Of a DNA stretch of 64,000 nucleotides, positions 1 to 8,364 are shown piece after piece. A program made the translations under genes and the position numbers. The stretch comes from JAKVAV01 sp047633195 (lineage in GTDB: Bacteria; Bacteroidota; Bacteroidia; Flavobacteriales_D; Cryomorphaceae), in contig JBLIEU010000008.1 in assembly GCA_047633195.1 (NCBI GenBank), positions 25,894-89,893 on the forward strand, given 5' to 3'. The notes beneath the pieces are model-generated. The model had not been told where the DNA came from, searched no databases, and saw only the letters and a program-made list of their open reading frames with translations. The first letter of the stretch is position 1. Every line of letters starts with the position of its first letter.

Positions 1-2080
1 CGTAAGCCAGAATGGTCATATAAACGGTTTGAATAATCGGCCACTTCCAAGACTTCGTTTCTCTTTTTACGATCGCTATTGTGCTCATGCACTGCATAGC
101 AAAAGCGTAAAATACCAATAACGACCATACTGTGGCAGAGTTGAAAGTTGGTTCGCCAGTGTCATCTCTCGTCTCAGTGCTTAATAATTGCTGAAGCGTT
201 TGAATGTCCTCGCTATCCGCTCCAATGCTGTAAATGGTAGCCATTGTACTCACGAATACTTCTCTGGCCGCGAAACTGCAGATTAATGCAATTCCAATTT
301 TCCAGTCGTATCCAAGGGGCGCAATGGCAGGCTCAACCCACTTACCGACGATACCTGCATATGACGCTTGAATTTCTTTGGAAGCAACCTCAGTATGGTA
401 TTCTGACATAGTCTCAGCCGTTTCGACTTTTGGCAATAAAACGGATGAGGCGGCTTGTTCCATTGAATCACCAGGGCCGTAGGATGCCAACACCCAAAGC
501 ACAATACTAATGGCAAGAATTATCTTTCCAGCCTCCAAAACAAAGGTCTTTGACTTCTCATACATGGTAGTGAGAACAGTCTGAAATTGAGGTACTCTAT
601 ATCGGGGAAGCTCTAAAACCAACGTTCCCGATCTTTCATTTTTCATAATGGCCTTCAAACCCGCTGCAGAAACTAGAGCAGCTGCAATTCCCAGCAAGTA
701 AAGGCCAAAAAATGCAGCACCCTTTGAATTAAAGAAGGTGGACTCCCCATCGGGAAATAACAATCCGACTAGCACGATATAAACGGGAAGTCGAGCCGAA
801 CAACTCATAAATGGTGTTACGAAAATGGTGATCAATCGATCACGGCGATTTGAAATTGTTCTTGCCGCCATGATTCCTGGGATGGCGCAAGCGAATCCCG
901 ATATCAAAGGGACAACACTCCTGCCATTGAGTCCAAATGGCCTCATTACCCTATCGGTAATGAAGACAGCTCGAGCCATGTAGCCAGATCCTTCGAGCAA
1001 AGACAAGAAGGCAAAAAGCAATGCAATCTGTGGGACAAAAATGACGATCCCCCCTAATCCTGGGATAATCCCTTCCGTCAGTAAATCCGTAAGAGCACCT
1101 GAAGGTAGCGCATCTGATATCCAGTGTGCCAAGAATGCAAAAGAGCCGTCAATAAAGTCCATTGGCCCTTCAGCCCATGAAAAAATAGCTTGAAATACCA
1201 GAAAGAGTATGGCTAGAAAGATTCCGAAACCAAATATGGGATGCAAAAAGATGCTGTCTAGCTTACGCGTAAGACCAGCTCTCTTTTTTTCGGGAGACTT
1301 CAAGCATTTTGATAAGATGTCCCGTACATGTTCGTAGCGCATCTTGGTTTCTTGACGTTGGACCTGAGCAGGTTTGAAATTATACTCCTCTACCAGTTCA
1401 GATAAACGAACACGTGTTTCTTTTGGGATTTTTTTCTCTTCGTCTATAAATTTCAGAACCTGGAGAGCTCGATAAGGAATGTTTTGCTTGGTAATTCCCG
1501 CCACCTTTACAAGAAGTGATTCATCGCAGATCTTAGCTGGGTCGACTACTTTTCGGCCCTCCGAGAATCCATTCTCTTCAATCGCTTTTCTTATTTGATC
1601 TATCCCGACACCTCTATCAGCAGAAACTGTAAAAACAGGAATACCCAATAAACGTTGAAGCAAAATCTTATTTATTTCCAGGCCTTCCTTTTTAGCCTGA
1701 TCTTCCATATTGAGAATAAGTGCAGTGGGATAGCCCATATCCACTATCTGCGTAGCTAAAAACAGACTCCTCTCGGGGTTACTCATGTCTGCAATTGTCA
1801 AAACTGCAGCAACGTCCAAGTCGGCCTCCAAACCTGAAAGGACACTAAAGACAACTCTCTCGTCTTCGGACCTAGGATATAGATTATACGTTCCAGGAAG
1901 GTCAAGAATATCGACAGAACCTGTCGAGGTCTTCATTCGACCGATGACCTTATCGACAGTGACTCCAGGGTAGTTTCCTACTTTTTGATTGAGCCCAGTA
2001 AGTTTATTAAAGAGTGTGGTCTTGCCTACATTAGGGACGCCAGTAAGGGCAAATAGAGGTGTGCTTTTGGACTTGGCCAT
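1..2080 (-). CDS. feoB: FeoB ferrous iron transporter, C-terminus beyond window
   Basis: FeoB is the inner-membrane GTPase-coupled Fe(II) importer. The reading frame begins at the ATG complementary to 2078-2080 and stays open to base 1, so about 693 residues are visible and only the last few dozen are missing. The N-terminal G domain shows the P-loop GVPNVGKTT at about residues 14-22, the G2 region NYPGVTVD, the G3 box DLPGTY and an NMED motif in the G4 (NxxD) position. After a linker come hydrophobic segments with the typical FeoB gate motifs (GSGYMAR, CAIPGIMAAR, FMSCSARLPVY). It lies 3 bases downstream of feoA on the same strand, so the two are co-transcribed. Identification is firm; the exact C-terminus cannot be seen. 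Confidence 0.97.
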   Translation of the reverse strand, partial: MAKSKSTPLFALTGVPNVGKTTLFNKLTGLNQKVGNYPGVTVDKVIGRMKTSTGSVDILDLPGTYNLYPRSEDERVVFSVLSGLEADLDVAAVLTIADMSNPERSLFLATQIVDMGYPTALILNMEDQAKKEGLEINKILLQRLLGIPVFTVSADRGVGIDQIRKAIEENGFSEGRKVVDPAKICDESLLVKVAGITKQNIPYRALQVLKFIDEEKKIPKETRVRLSELVEEYNFKPAQVQRQETKMRYEHVRDILSKCLKSPEKKRAGLTRKLDSIFLHPIFGFGIFLAILFLVFQAIFSWAEGPMDFIDGSFAFLAHWISDALPSGALTDLLTEGIIPGLGGIVIFVPQIALLFAFLSLLEGSGYMARAVFITDRVMRPFGLNGRSVVPLISGFACAIPGIMAARTISNRRDRLITIFVTPFMSCSARLPVYIVLVGLLFPDGESTFFNSKGAAFFGLYLLGIAAALVSAAGLKAIMKNERSGTLVLELPRYRVPQFQTVLTTMYEKSKTFVLEAGKIILAISIVLWVLASYGPGDSMEQAASSVLLPKVETAETMSEYHTEVASKEIQASYAGIVGKWVEPAIAPLGYDWKIGIALICSFAAREVFVSTMATIYSIGADSEDIQTLQQLLSTETRDDTGEPTFNSATVWSLLVFYAFAMQCMSTIAIVKRETKSWKWPIIQTVYMTILAY

Positions 2081-2083
2081 ATA

Positions 2084-2320
2084 TTAAGCCGCGGAAGTTT
2101 TGACTTTGATCAGTTTAGCTTCATTCTTGCGAAGAGCGATAACGGTATTATCCACTTCAAATGCCATCGGATCTCCGAAAGGAGCGGATAAAAGGAGTGT
2201 AATATTTTTGCCTGGCCAGAAACCCATTTCAACCAAACGTTGACCCGTTTCATTGCTGTCAAGATCAATAATTTCGACTGTTTGGTTGGTTCTAATGGTA
2301 TCCGCAGTGACCGAGTTCAT
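2084..2320 (-). CDS. feoA: FeoA, SH3-like accessory protein of Fe(II) uptake
   Basis: This 78-residue protein fits the FeoA family in size and pattern: an SH3-like fold with the motif GQRLVEMGFWPGKNITLL in the middle and the ending FEVDNTVIALRKNEAKLIKV. FeoA binds the cytoplasmic face of FeoB and is needed for iron(II) import. It precedes feoB with a 3-base spacer, the usual feoAB order. No exact TAnnTTTG promoter box is visible in the ~240 bases upstream, and I saw no clear Fur box. Confidence 0.95.
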   Translation of the reverse strand: MNSVTADTIRTNQTVEIIDLDSNETGQRLVEMGFWPGKNITLLLSAPFGDPMAFEVDNTVIALRKNEAKLIKVKTSAA

Positions 2321-2562
2321 ATTGCACTATTTATATTGAGTCTAAACAGGGACAATAATACAACGGAAAAGGCTTCTCACAAAATGACTTGTCGAAAATA
2401 CCTTAAACAGGGTATTCGTAATAAACCTATGATTTTGACATCTCTTCAAATCCCATGCTAGCTCGAAGTAGTAACCAAGGACTTGCTCAAGCAAATAAGC
2501 CTTTCTAAAGTCCGTTAATAATTCACATATTTGATTCTAAAATCAAAAAGAACTGAATTAAC

Positions 2563-3423
2563 ATGAAAAATGTACCACTTATCCTTTTAATCTTTGTAGC
2601 ACTAATTTCCTGCGAAAGCCCTGAGGCTGATACAGAACTAGAGTCACTGCAAATGAAAAATGACTCTTTAGAAAATCAATTGGTAATGAAGGATTCTACC
2701 ATAAGACTATTCGAAGAGAGCTTCACTTCAATCCAGCAAAACCTTTCCTTAATAAGTGATCGAGAAAAGTCCATCTCTCTTAGCGCTGGCGAGCTCAGGG
2801 GAGGAGGAGAAGACACTCGTGAAGAAATAACCAGAGATATTCAAGCCATTAACAATCTCCTAGAGGAGAACAAAAAGACCATTGGCAGATTAAACCAAAA
2901 ATTGGCTAAGTCGGGAAGTGAGGTTACCAGTTTCAAAAAGCTCATTGCTCAGCTCAATGAAGATATTGAAACCAAAGAAGAGGAAGTGTCTTACTTAAAA
3001 GAGAATTTGACAGCTGCGAATTTCACCATAGAGATTTTGAATGAAATGCTGGATTCGGCCGAATTCCGAAATGAAATTCAATCTGACCTAATTCAAATGC
3101 AAAGCGATGAAATAAATACCGTCTACTACGCGATAGGAAGTTTTAAAGATTTAGAAGAAGCAGGAGTGGTCGAGAAAAAAGGAGGTATCGTTGGACTTGC
3201 TGGGTCAAAGCAATTAAAGAGTGACTTCAATAAAGATTTTTTTGCGGAGATAAATTTGACAAGAACAAGATTGATTCCGGTAAATTCAGAAAAGGTGAAT
3301 ATCGTTACCGCGCACCCTCCTGAAACGTATGAATTAATAGGTGAAGATGAGAAAACACTTAAGATATTAGAGCCAACGCGCTTCTGGGAAGCTTCGAAAT
3401 ACTTGGTTATCATTACTGACTAA
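2563..3423 (+). CDS. Coiled-coil lipoprotein, function unknown
   Basis: A 286-residue predicted lipoprotein. The N-terminus MKNVPLILLIFVALISC is a signal peptide with lipobox LISC (lipidated Cys17). Residues about 25-180 are rich in heptads of L, I, E and K (for example ESLQMKNDSLENQL and IETKEEEVSYLKENL), predicting a long coiled coil. A compact C-terminal domain (about 185-286) contains TVYYAIGSFKDLEEAGVVEK and ends VIITD. Proteins of this layout are common in Bacteroidota as hypothetical lipoproteins; I cannot assign a function. It stands alone, ending 30 bases before a rho-independent hairpin that is also the first unit of the repeat array. Confidence 0.85.
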   Translation: MKNVPLILLIFVALISCESPEADTELESLQMKNDSLENQLVMKDSTIRLFEESFTSIQQNLSLISDREKSISLSAGELRGGGEDTREEITRDIQAINNLLEENKKTIGRLNQKLAKSGSEVTSFKKLIAQLNEDIETKEEEVSYLKENLTAANFTIEILNEMLDSAEFRNEIQSDLIQMQSDEINTVYYAIGSFKDLEEAGVVEKKGGIVGLAGSKQLKSDFNKDFFAEINLTRTRLIPVNSEKVNIVTAHPPETYELIGEDEKTLKILEPTRFWEASKYLVIITD

Positions 3424-3446
3424 GGCGATACGAAAGTTTAAGACAT

Positions 3447-3549
3447 AAAAAACCCGCCTCGTTAGGCGGGTTTTTTATTTAACCAATCATTTTAACCAAT
3501 CAGAATAACCAGTTCTGATGAAATAAAGATGCTTACTGTTTCTATAACG
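3447..3549 (-). ncRNA. Candidate small RNA or 3'UTR element, copy 1
   Basis: On the minus strand this copy reads as a ~75-nt segment with a CAGAA/TTCTG hairpin and two TGATTGGTTA motifs, then the stem CCCGCCT-AACG-AGGCGGG and a T-run. On the plus strand the same hairpin would end the lipoprotein transcript, so it is a bidirectional terminator. I found no exact TAnnTTTG box in front of it, so an independent promoter is not shown. Confidence 0.4.
3453..3476 (+). terminator. Bidirectional terminator after the lipoprotein gene
   Basis: Stem CCCGCCT (3453-3459), loop CGTT, stem AGGCGGG (3464-3470), T-run 3471-3476, and an A-run before the stem that would serve as the T-run on the other strand. 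It lies 30 bases after the stop codon of the lipoprotein gene. Confidence 0.85.
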
Positions 3550-3656
3550 TCACTATTTCAATAAGGTTACTTCGTTAACAGTTTTTCTCATCTGTTTGTG
3601 AATTTCCCCTGTAGATGTTATAGAAAGAGCTTGCTACTATAATACAGTGGTTAAAC

Positions 3657-3759
3657 AAAAAACCCGCCTCGTTAGGCGGGTTTTTTGTTTAACCAATCAT
3701 TTTAACCAATCAGAATAACCAGTTCTGATGAAATAAAGATGCTTACTGGTTCTATAACG
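3657..3759 (-). ncRNA. Candidate small RNA or 3'UTR element, copy 2
   Basis: Almost identical to copy 1 over the core, with the same perfect 7-bp GC stem. On the minus strand an additional ACCAGT...ACTGGT pairing is possible, which is weaker in copy 1 and lost in copy 3. No exact promoter motif is visible. Confidence 0.4.
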
Positions 3760-3867
3760 CATATAATTAAGAAGGGTTACGTTGTTAACAGGTTTTCGCT
3801 TCTGATCAAACAAAAAAACCTTGTAAAGGGAAGAAAACATGCCTGCTCGGGCCATTTTCGTAAAAAC

Positions 3868-3960
3868 AAAAAACCCGCCACGTTAGGCAGGTTTTTTGTT
3901 TAACCAATCATTTTAACCAATCAGAATAACCAATTCTGATGAAGTAAGATACTTACAACG
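3868..3960 (-). ncRNA. Candidate small RNA or 3'UTR element, copy 3, next to dps
   Basis: The most divergent copy, about 115 bases downstream of the dps stop. The terminator stem has changed at two positions. In minus-strand RNA one change gives a G-U wobble, while in plus-strand RNA the same position is a C-A mismatch. This favours the minus strand as the functional one. The CAGAA/TTCTG hairpin is kept. Confidence 0.4.
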
Positions 3961-4076
3961 TTTTGCACTTCAATATGCGTGCCGGGTTACATTGTGAACC
4001 GTTTACTTGTATTAACTAACGATAATAGTATGATTTATATTTGAAAAACAGTCAGTTACAATCATGTTTTTATCGA

Positions 4077-4574
4077 CTATCCTTTCTTGATAAAAGCAGT
4101 AAACATCCAATGTTTTTCTTCCGTTCGTGAAAGAATTTCTCTCATCAACGTCTCGGTACCTATGTCTCCGTGCTCAATTGCGGCATCAGCAGAATCTACC
4201 ATAAAAGACAAAAGTGTTTCATAATCTTCTACAACTTGTTCCATCATTTGAGCTCCTGCCAAATCCTCGTTGGTTTCCTCAATGTCTGATTTTTCAAGGT
4301 AAGCTGCCATTGTGCTCAGAGGTTTGAATCCTAGAATTCGAACTCTCTCAGCAATAGAGTCAATGTATTCAGCAGCAACAGTATATTCTTCCTCCAACTT
4401 CTCGTGGATATCGAAAAAATCTCCTCCGACGACATTCCAATGAAAGCCTCTGATTTTTTGATAGAGAACTGCATAATTTGCCAATAAGGCATTCAAGGTT
4501 TCTACTACTTCGTATGCTTCATCTTTATCAAAACCCAATTTGATAAATGATTTTTCTTTCGCGTTCGTATCCAT
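4077..4574 (-). CDS. dps: Dps, ferritin-like DNA-protection protein
   Basis: A 165-residue Dps-family mini-ferritin that stores iron as Fe(III) and limits Fenton chemistry in starving or oxidatively stressed cells. The inter-subunit ferroxidase residues are present with the family spacing: His45 (in RGFHWNV), His57, Glu61 (often Asp in other Dps), Asp72 and Glu76 (in YIDSIAERVRILG). Length is normal. It has its own promoter-like box at 4596-4603 and convergent orientation to the lipoprotein gene. The iron genes feoAB lie close by on the same strand, although no shared transcript is implied. Confidence 0.95.
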   Translation of the reverse strand: MDTNAKEKSFIKLGFDKDEAYEVVETLNALLANYAVLYQKIRGFHWNVVGGDFFDIHEKLEEEYTVAAEYIDSIAERVRILGFKPLSTMAAYLEKSDIEETNEDLAGAQMMEQVVEDYETLLSFMVDSADAAIEHGDIGTETLMREILSRTEEKHWMFTAFIKKG

Positions 4575-4595
4575 ATTTTATATTTTGATCTGAAA

Positions 4596-4603
4596 CAAAG
4601 ATA
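4596..4603 (-). promoter_or_regulatory. dps promoter, -7 box TATCTTTG
   Basis: An exact match on the minus strand to the Bacteroidetes -7 consensus TAnnTTTG, 21 bases before the dps ATG. The predicted transcript would have a leader of about 15 nt. No convincing -33 TTG element was fixed. Confidence 0.6.
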
Positions 4604-4672
4604 ATAAGGATGCTATGTCTAACCTATTGGTATAGCCTATCTAATGAGAGATAATCCTTATAAACTTAACGT

Positions 4673-6097
4673 CTACGCATCATCTTCGAGCAGAGACAGC
4701 CCCGAAGCGATAAATCGACCGAAGAAACGATCAATGTCGGAAGTGGTTAAGTCGGGGTTCAACAAAACAAGCCGAATTGATAAGCCTGCTTCCAGGGTAC
4801 AAAAATTCACCATGGCCTGACCCGCTTGAAGGAGGTTGTAACGCAGCTTCTTGTTAAATTCATTCGAATCAACTCCTTCAGGGACTACGAACCTAAAATT
4901 CACATTAACTGATTCGACAGTAAACATGGACTCAAGGTGTTCAGACTCTTCAACTTTTTTGGCCGCATAGTTGGCCAGATCCATGCACTTCTCCACCCGT
5001 TCCCGGTATCCATCCTCACCCCAGTAATTCCACGAAAGCCATAACTTAAGTGAGTCTACTCTTCTGCCACATGACAAACTTGACGGCCCCGTATCATACT
5101 CAGAATTGTCGTAATCGTGGTAGATATAGTCCGCATCATTGGATTGAATCTCTCTTTTCATCACCCCTTTATTCTTGGCCATAAAAGCCGAGCAGGTGAG
5201 AGGAACACTCATCAACTTATGCGGATTCCAAGTAAAGCTATCGGCTCTTTCGAGGCCTTTGAAAAGAGATTGGTATTTGTTACTCAAAATCAAACTACCA
5301 CCCCAAGAGCCATCTACGTGATGCCACAGTCCGTGCTTTTCGGCTAGGTCAGCGATTTCATCAATTGCATCAAAAGATCCTGTTTCTGTTGTTCCAGCCG
5401 TAGAGCAAATCATAAATGGAACCATTCCCTTTTTAAGAGTTTCCTCCAATGCTTGAGTTACTGCAGCTCCTCTCATCCTTCCTCGTTCATCTACCTTAAC
5501 TTTGACCACGCCATTGTGACCGATACCAATTGTATTTGCTCCTTTTAAAAGTGAAAAGTGACTGCGTTCTGAAACGAGAATAGCGAGTTTTGGTAGAGCC
5601 GATATTCCTTCAGTCTTAACTCCCGGAAAAGTGGCATTTCGAGCCAATAACATGGCATATAAATTGGATTGAGAACCACCTGATGTAAAGATTCCCTCTC
5701 CTTGTTCCCAACCTGTAAATGAGAGCATTTTCTCGATAAGTGCTTTTTCCATCAAAGTAGCAACGGGAGCGACTTCGTAAGTGTACATCGAAGTATTGGT
5801 GAGAGCGGTAATCAATTCTCCTACAAAACCTGGAAATCCAAATCCTCCGAATAGTTGATTCAGGTATGCAGGATTGGCAGTTCTCACAGCGTAGGTGAGG
5901 TATTGCCTCACTTCTTCTAACATTTGTTCATTTCCGCCACCTTGCTCACGAAGTCCAAAATCAAACTTTTGGCTCAATTCATCAGGCGCTAAATAATTAA
6001 TGACAGACATTTCTGGATTGCGACTCTCATCAATCCAATTCTGCATCAAGTCAAAAATCTCTCTTAAAGTCGCTTCTTCAGCAAGCTGCTTTTTCAT
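4673..6097 (-). CDS. PLP-dependent group II decarboxylase (GAD/CSAD-like)
   Basis: A 474-residue pyridoxal-phosphate decarboxylase of the group II family (glutamate, cysteine-sulfinate, aspartate and aromatic amino-acid decarboxylases). Seen: the phosphate-binding TSGGSQSN at residues 138-145, the cofactor Asp262 in HVDGSWGGSL, and the Schiff-base Lys294 in TWNPHKLMSVPLTCSA. The WNPHK context resembles animal GAD/CSAD and bacterial aspartate or 2,4-diaminobutyrate decarboxylases more than GadB. The substrate cannot be told from sequence. An unusually strong Shine-Dalgarno (GAGGAGG, 6103-6109) precedes the ATG, rare in Bacteroidota. It starts 34 bases after the WG-repeat gene on the same strand and is probably co-transcribed with it. 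Confidence 0.88.
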   Translation of the reverse strand: MKKQLAEEATLREIFDLMQNWIDESRNPEMSVINYLAPDELSQKFDFGLREQGGGNEQMLEEVRQYLTYAVRTANPAYLNQLFGGFGFPGFVGELITALTNTSMYTYEVAPVATLMEKALIEKMLSFTGWEQGEGIFTSGGSQSNLYAMLLARNATFPGVKTEGISALPKLAILVSERSHFSLLKGANTIGIGHNGVVKVKVDERGRMRGAAVTQALEETLKKGMVPFMICSTAGTTETGSFDAIDEIADLAEKHGLWHHVDGSWGGSLILSNKYQSLFKGLERADSFTWNPHKLMSVPLTCSAFMAKNKGVMKREIQSNDADYIYHDYDNSEYDTGPSSLSCGRRVDSLKLWLSWNYWGEDGYRERVEKCMDLANYAAKKVEESEHLESMFTVESVNVNFRFVVPEGVDSNEFNKKLRYNLLQAGQAMVNFCTLEAGLSIRLVLLNPDLTTSDIDRFFGRFIASGLSLLEDDA

Positions 6098-6102
6098 ACT
6101 AT

Positions 6103-6109
6103 CCTCCTC
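6103..6109 (-). promoter_or_regulatory. Strong Shine-Dalgarno of the decarboxylase
   Basis: On the minus strand GAGGAGG lies 5 bases before the ATG at 6097. Bacteroidota genes usually lack clear anti-SD matches, so this fixes the start and suggests efficient translation. Confidence 0.6.
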
Positions 6110-6131
6110 AATGGGGCTGAAAAAATTAAAG

Positions 6132-8264
6132 TCATTCAGCCAATGTTTCTTCCCTTCTCAAAAATTGCTTCTTGCGCAAGTCATAATAATCATAAGTACC
6201 AGTAAATCGCTTTAGCTGGATCACTTTATCATCAATCTGCGTAGCTTTTTCGTACTCAAATGGCACAAGAGTATCTTGGGCTAAACTGATAATCCCATAT
6301 GCGGTGTCTTGAACCAACAAGAGCGTATCTAACCACTCCATTGACGCAAATACCAATGGGATTTTAATCTTCCCTAGGGTATCGATAACCCCATACAAAT
6401 CTCCATCGGCCACTATGGCTAGTGAATCATAAAAGTTAGAAGCGTAGCTGTACTGATATCCAATGGCTAGATTAACATCAAGATTGGAATAGCCCCATTT
6501 TCCGCGCTTTTTCACGGGTACCAGATTCCCGCTATACATTCCGACATCTTCAAAAATGGCGGGAAAAACTTTAACTCCAGTAGAATCAATCACTCCGACT
6601 TTATCTTTTTGGAAGACCTTAGCGTGACCTTTTTCAAACTTTGAGCTAGTCAACGCATTAGGAGAGTAAGAATAGGTCAAGTCAATTACGGTATCTCCTT
6701 TGGCATTGATAAATCCGTAATAATTATCAGATGCAACCAGAGCAAGACCATCCCCAAATTCTCCTAAAGCTTGGTACAATGTGTCGGTCAAAATCAGTCC
6801 GCCGCGGTTCAATAAACCGAACAACCCATCTTGCCTAAACCGAACAGGAAGCTCTATTGAACTAAAGGATTCAATCCAATCGTAATCAAAGGGGGTCACT
6901 GGATTTCCTTCTTTATTAATAAGTCCTTTGAAGCCTGAAGAATCGGCGACAACAGCAACACCTTGATGAAAATCGAGTGCATCGGTATAAACAAATGGTA
7001 TAGCTATTTCTCCTACCTCATTCAGATAGCCAAATAGTTCGTCTTTCTCTGCATAAAATAACCCTTCTGAGATTTCTCCAATGTCATCGTAAATTGGTTC
7101 GACGATGAATTCGCCTATTCTATTAATGACACCGAAAAAATCATCTTTTTCAACCACGGCAAACCCCTTATTAAATGCAAAACCGTCTGAAAAATGCTCC
7201 TTTGAGAGCTCCGTTCCTTCTTTATCAATATAAATCACCTCATCACCAATGCCGATCATTGCAATTCCATCGGAGAAGTTTTCTACCCATTCAAACTTAA
7301 GATCAATCGCGACCTCTCCTTTATCATTTATAAAGCCCCAATAATCTCCATCAGTGACGGGATAAAATCTAGTGACAGCCAACTCAAATTCCTGCTTCAA
7401 CTCTTCCATGAAAGGATAGTCTGGATAACTCAAGGTAAACTTGGCTATACTCTCAGCATTGACCTCTTTCACTTCGAATGCATAAATCCTCCGCCAAGCC
7501 AAGTCTAGAAATGGATTTCTGGGAAAAGTCTCGATGAAGGATAAATAGTCCTCTGCTTTCCCACCTGTAGTCGCCATATTATAAATTCGCTCTTCGGCAT
7601 CGGGTGCATAAGGGCTAGTGGGGAAACTGTCGAGAAAGGTTTGATAACCTTGTAGTGTATTGCCTGCTGTTCGCTCCTCAAAATTTCTCGAATCGTAGAA
7701 TTTCACTGCTTCGCCTGCTTGAGCGGCATTCGGATAACTTGTTAAAAAAGTCGAAAAGGCCATGGAAGTATTTTCAGCTTTGGCTAGGCCAAATACCATC
7801 TCATTCCTATTCTCCGCAGCCTTGGTTCGAAAAGCGGCATTGTCAAAACCGTCAATGAATTCATCCCAAGCATCTATCTCGTTGATCAGCTCTGCCCTTA
7901 AAAAAGCCAAACTATCAACTACATAAGCTTGATTAGAAATAGATAGACTATCGACACCAACACTGGAGTAATCGATTCGAGAGTCAACATCAACTACCGT
8001 CCATTTTTCTTGAGAAATATTAATGTACTTATGGGCAGAATCAATTTGAGTAAACGGATTATCGCTTCTACTATATATGATGCTCAAGCCATAACTCGCT
8101 GCTACAGAATCATTCCTTAGACTCTTGTAAAACAAGTCTTTAGCCTTGAAGTAATCGTAAATAGTCAGCGCCTCATAAGCCTTTTCCAATCGACTGGGAA
8201 GTCCTGCACTCATCAACAGGATGGCTAGAGAAAATACGGAGATCGATAACAAACTATTTTTCAC
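6132..8264 (-). CDS. WG-repeat protein with TPR-like N-terminal part
   Basis: A large exported protein of about 710 residues. I place the start at the GTG at 8264 (VKNSLLSISVFSLAILLMSAG, a signal peptide). The longer ATG start at 8285 would lie upstream of the -7 box at 8269-8276. The first ~270 residues are helical, with TPR or tol-pal-like motifs (YQTFLDSFPTSPYAPDAEERIY; YLSFIETFPRNPFLDLAWRR). The rest is a run of WG beta-propeller-type repeats (YWGFINDKGEVAIDL, LFGYLNEVGEIAIPF, YYGFINAKGDTVIDL, KWGYSNLD). WG-repeat proteins are common envelope proteins in Bacteroidota with no established biochemical role. It probably leads an operon with the downstream decarboxylase. Confidence 0.85.
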   Translation of the reverse strand: MKNSLLSISVFSLAILLMSAGLPSRLEKAYEALTIYDYFKAKDLFYKSLRNDSVAASYGLSIIYSRSDNPFTQIDSAHKYINISQEKWTVVDVDSRIDYSSVGVDSLSISNQAYVVDSLAFLRAELINEIDAWDEFIDGFDNAAFRTKAAENRNEMVFGLAKAENTSMAFSTFLTSYPNAAQAGEAVKFYDSRNFEERTAGNTLQGYQTFLDSFPTSPYAPDAEERIYNMATTGGKAEDYLSFIETFPRNPFLDLAWRRIYAFEVKEVNAESIAKFTLSYPDYPFMEELKQEFELAVTRFYPVTDGDYWGFINDKGEVAIDLKFEWVENFSDGIAMIGIGDEVIYIDKEGTELSKEHFSDGFAFNKGFAVVEKDDFFGVINRIGEFIVEPIYDDIGEISEGLFYAEKDELFGYLNEVGEIAIPFVYTDALDFHQGVAVVADSSGFKGLINKEGNPVTPFDYDWIESFSSIELPVRFRQDGLFGLLNRGGLILTDTLYQALGEFGDGLALVASDNYYGFINAKGDTVIDLTYSYSPNALTSSKFEKGHAKVFQKDKVGVIDSTGVKVFPAIFEDVGMYSGNLVPVKKRGKWGYSNLDVNLAIGYQYSYASNFYDSLAIVADGDLYGVIDTLGKIKIPLVFASMEWLDTLLLVQDTAYGIISLAQDTLVPFEYEKATQIDDKVIQLKRFTGTYDYYDLRKKQFLRREETLAE

Positions 8265-8268
8265 GGTG

Positions 8269-8276
8269 CAAAAATA
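8269..8276 (-). promoter_or_regulatory. -7 box TATTTTTG abutting the WG-protein start
   Basis: Exact TAnnTTTG on the minus strand, only 4 bases before the GTG at 8264. If transcription starts at the usual distance, the mRNA begins at or next to the start codon. This box decides against the longer ATG start at 8285. Confidence 0.55.
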
Positions 8277-8336
8277 GGAAGTCAAGGCTTTTATCGAACA
8301 ACAATCTCGATTATCGCCTCATAGCCAAAATCGAAT

Positions 8337-8344
8337 TACTTTTG
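8337..8344 (+). promoter_or_regulatory. trmD promoter, -7 box TACTTTTG
   Basis: Exact TAnnTTTG on the plus strand, 20 bases before the TrmD ATG at 8365. A GTG at 8344 that would give a longer protein overlaps this box, so 8365 is the better start. Together with 8269-8276 it makes a compact divergent promoter region of about 75 bp. Confidence 0.6.
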
Positions 8345-8364
8345 TGGCAAAGAAATGGCCAAAC

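Larger units (their letters stand above)
3424..4076. repeat. Array of three ~210-bp repeats with terminator hairpins
   Basis: Between the convergent lipoprotein and dps genes, a block is present three times with a period of 210-211 bp. The cores lie at about 3447-3549, 3657-3759 and 3868-3960. Each core holds an A-tract/GC-stem/T-tract hairpin followed by a nearly invariant ~75-base segment, which includes the doubled motif TTAACCAATCA and the small hairpin CAGAA-N7-TTCTG. A weaker second conserved block (GGTTAC..GTTAAC) sits at 3561-3594, 3771-3804 and 3981-4013, again with a 210-base period. The remaining bases of each unit have diverged. No ORF spans the units. Read on the minus strand, each core looks like a short RNA of about 105 nt ending in a terminator. 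Confidence 0.85.

Noticed and set aside
2563..3423. Lipoprotein as a T9SS cargo
   Set aside because: Its C-terminus lacks the PNPxxG-type sorting pattern and it carries a lipobox instead.
3424..4076. CRISPR array or insertion sequence in the repeats
   Set aside because: Only three units of 210 bp, no short spacers, no cas genes, no transposase and no terminal inverted repeats.
8264..8285. Upstream ATG start of the WG-repeat gene
   Set aside because: The extra codons overlap the -7 promoter box, so the transcript would not include them.
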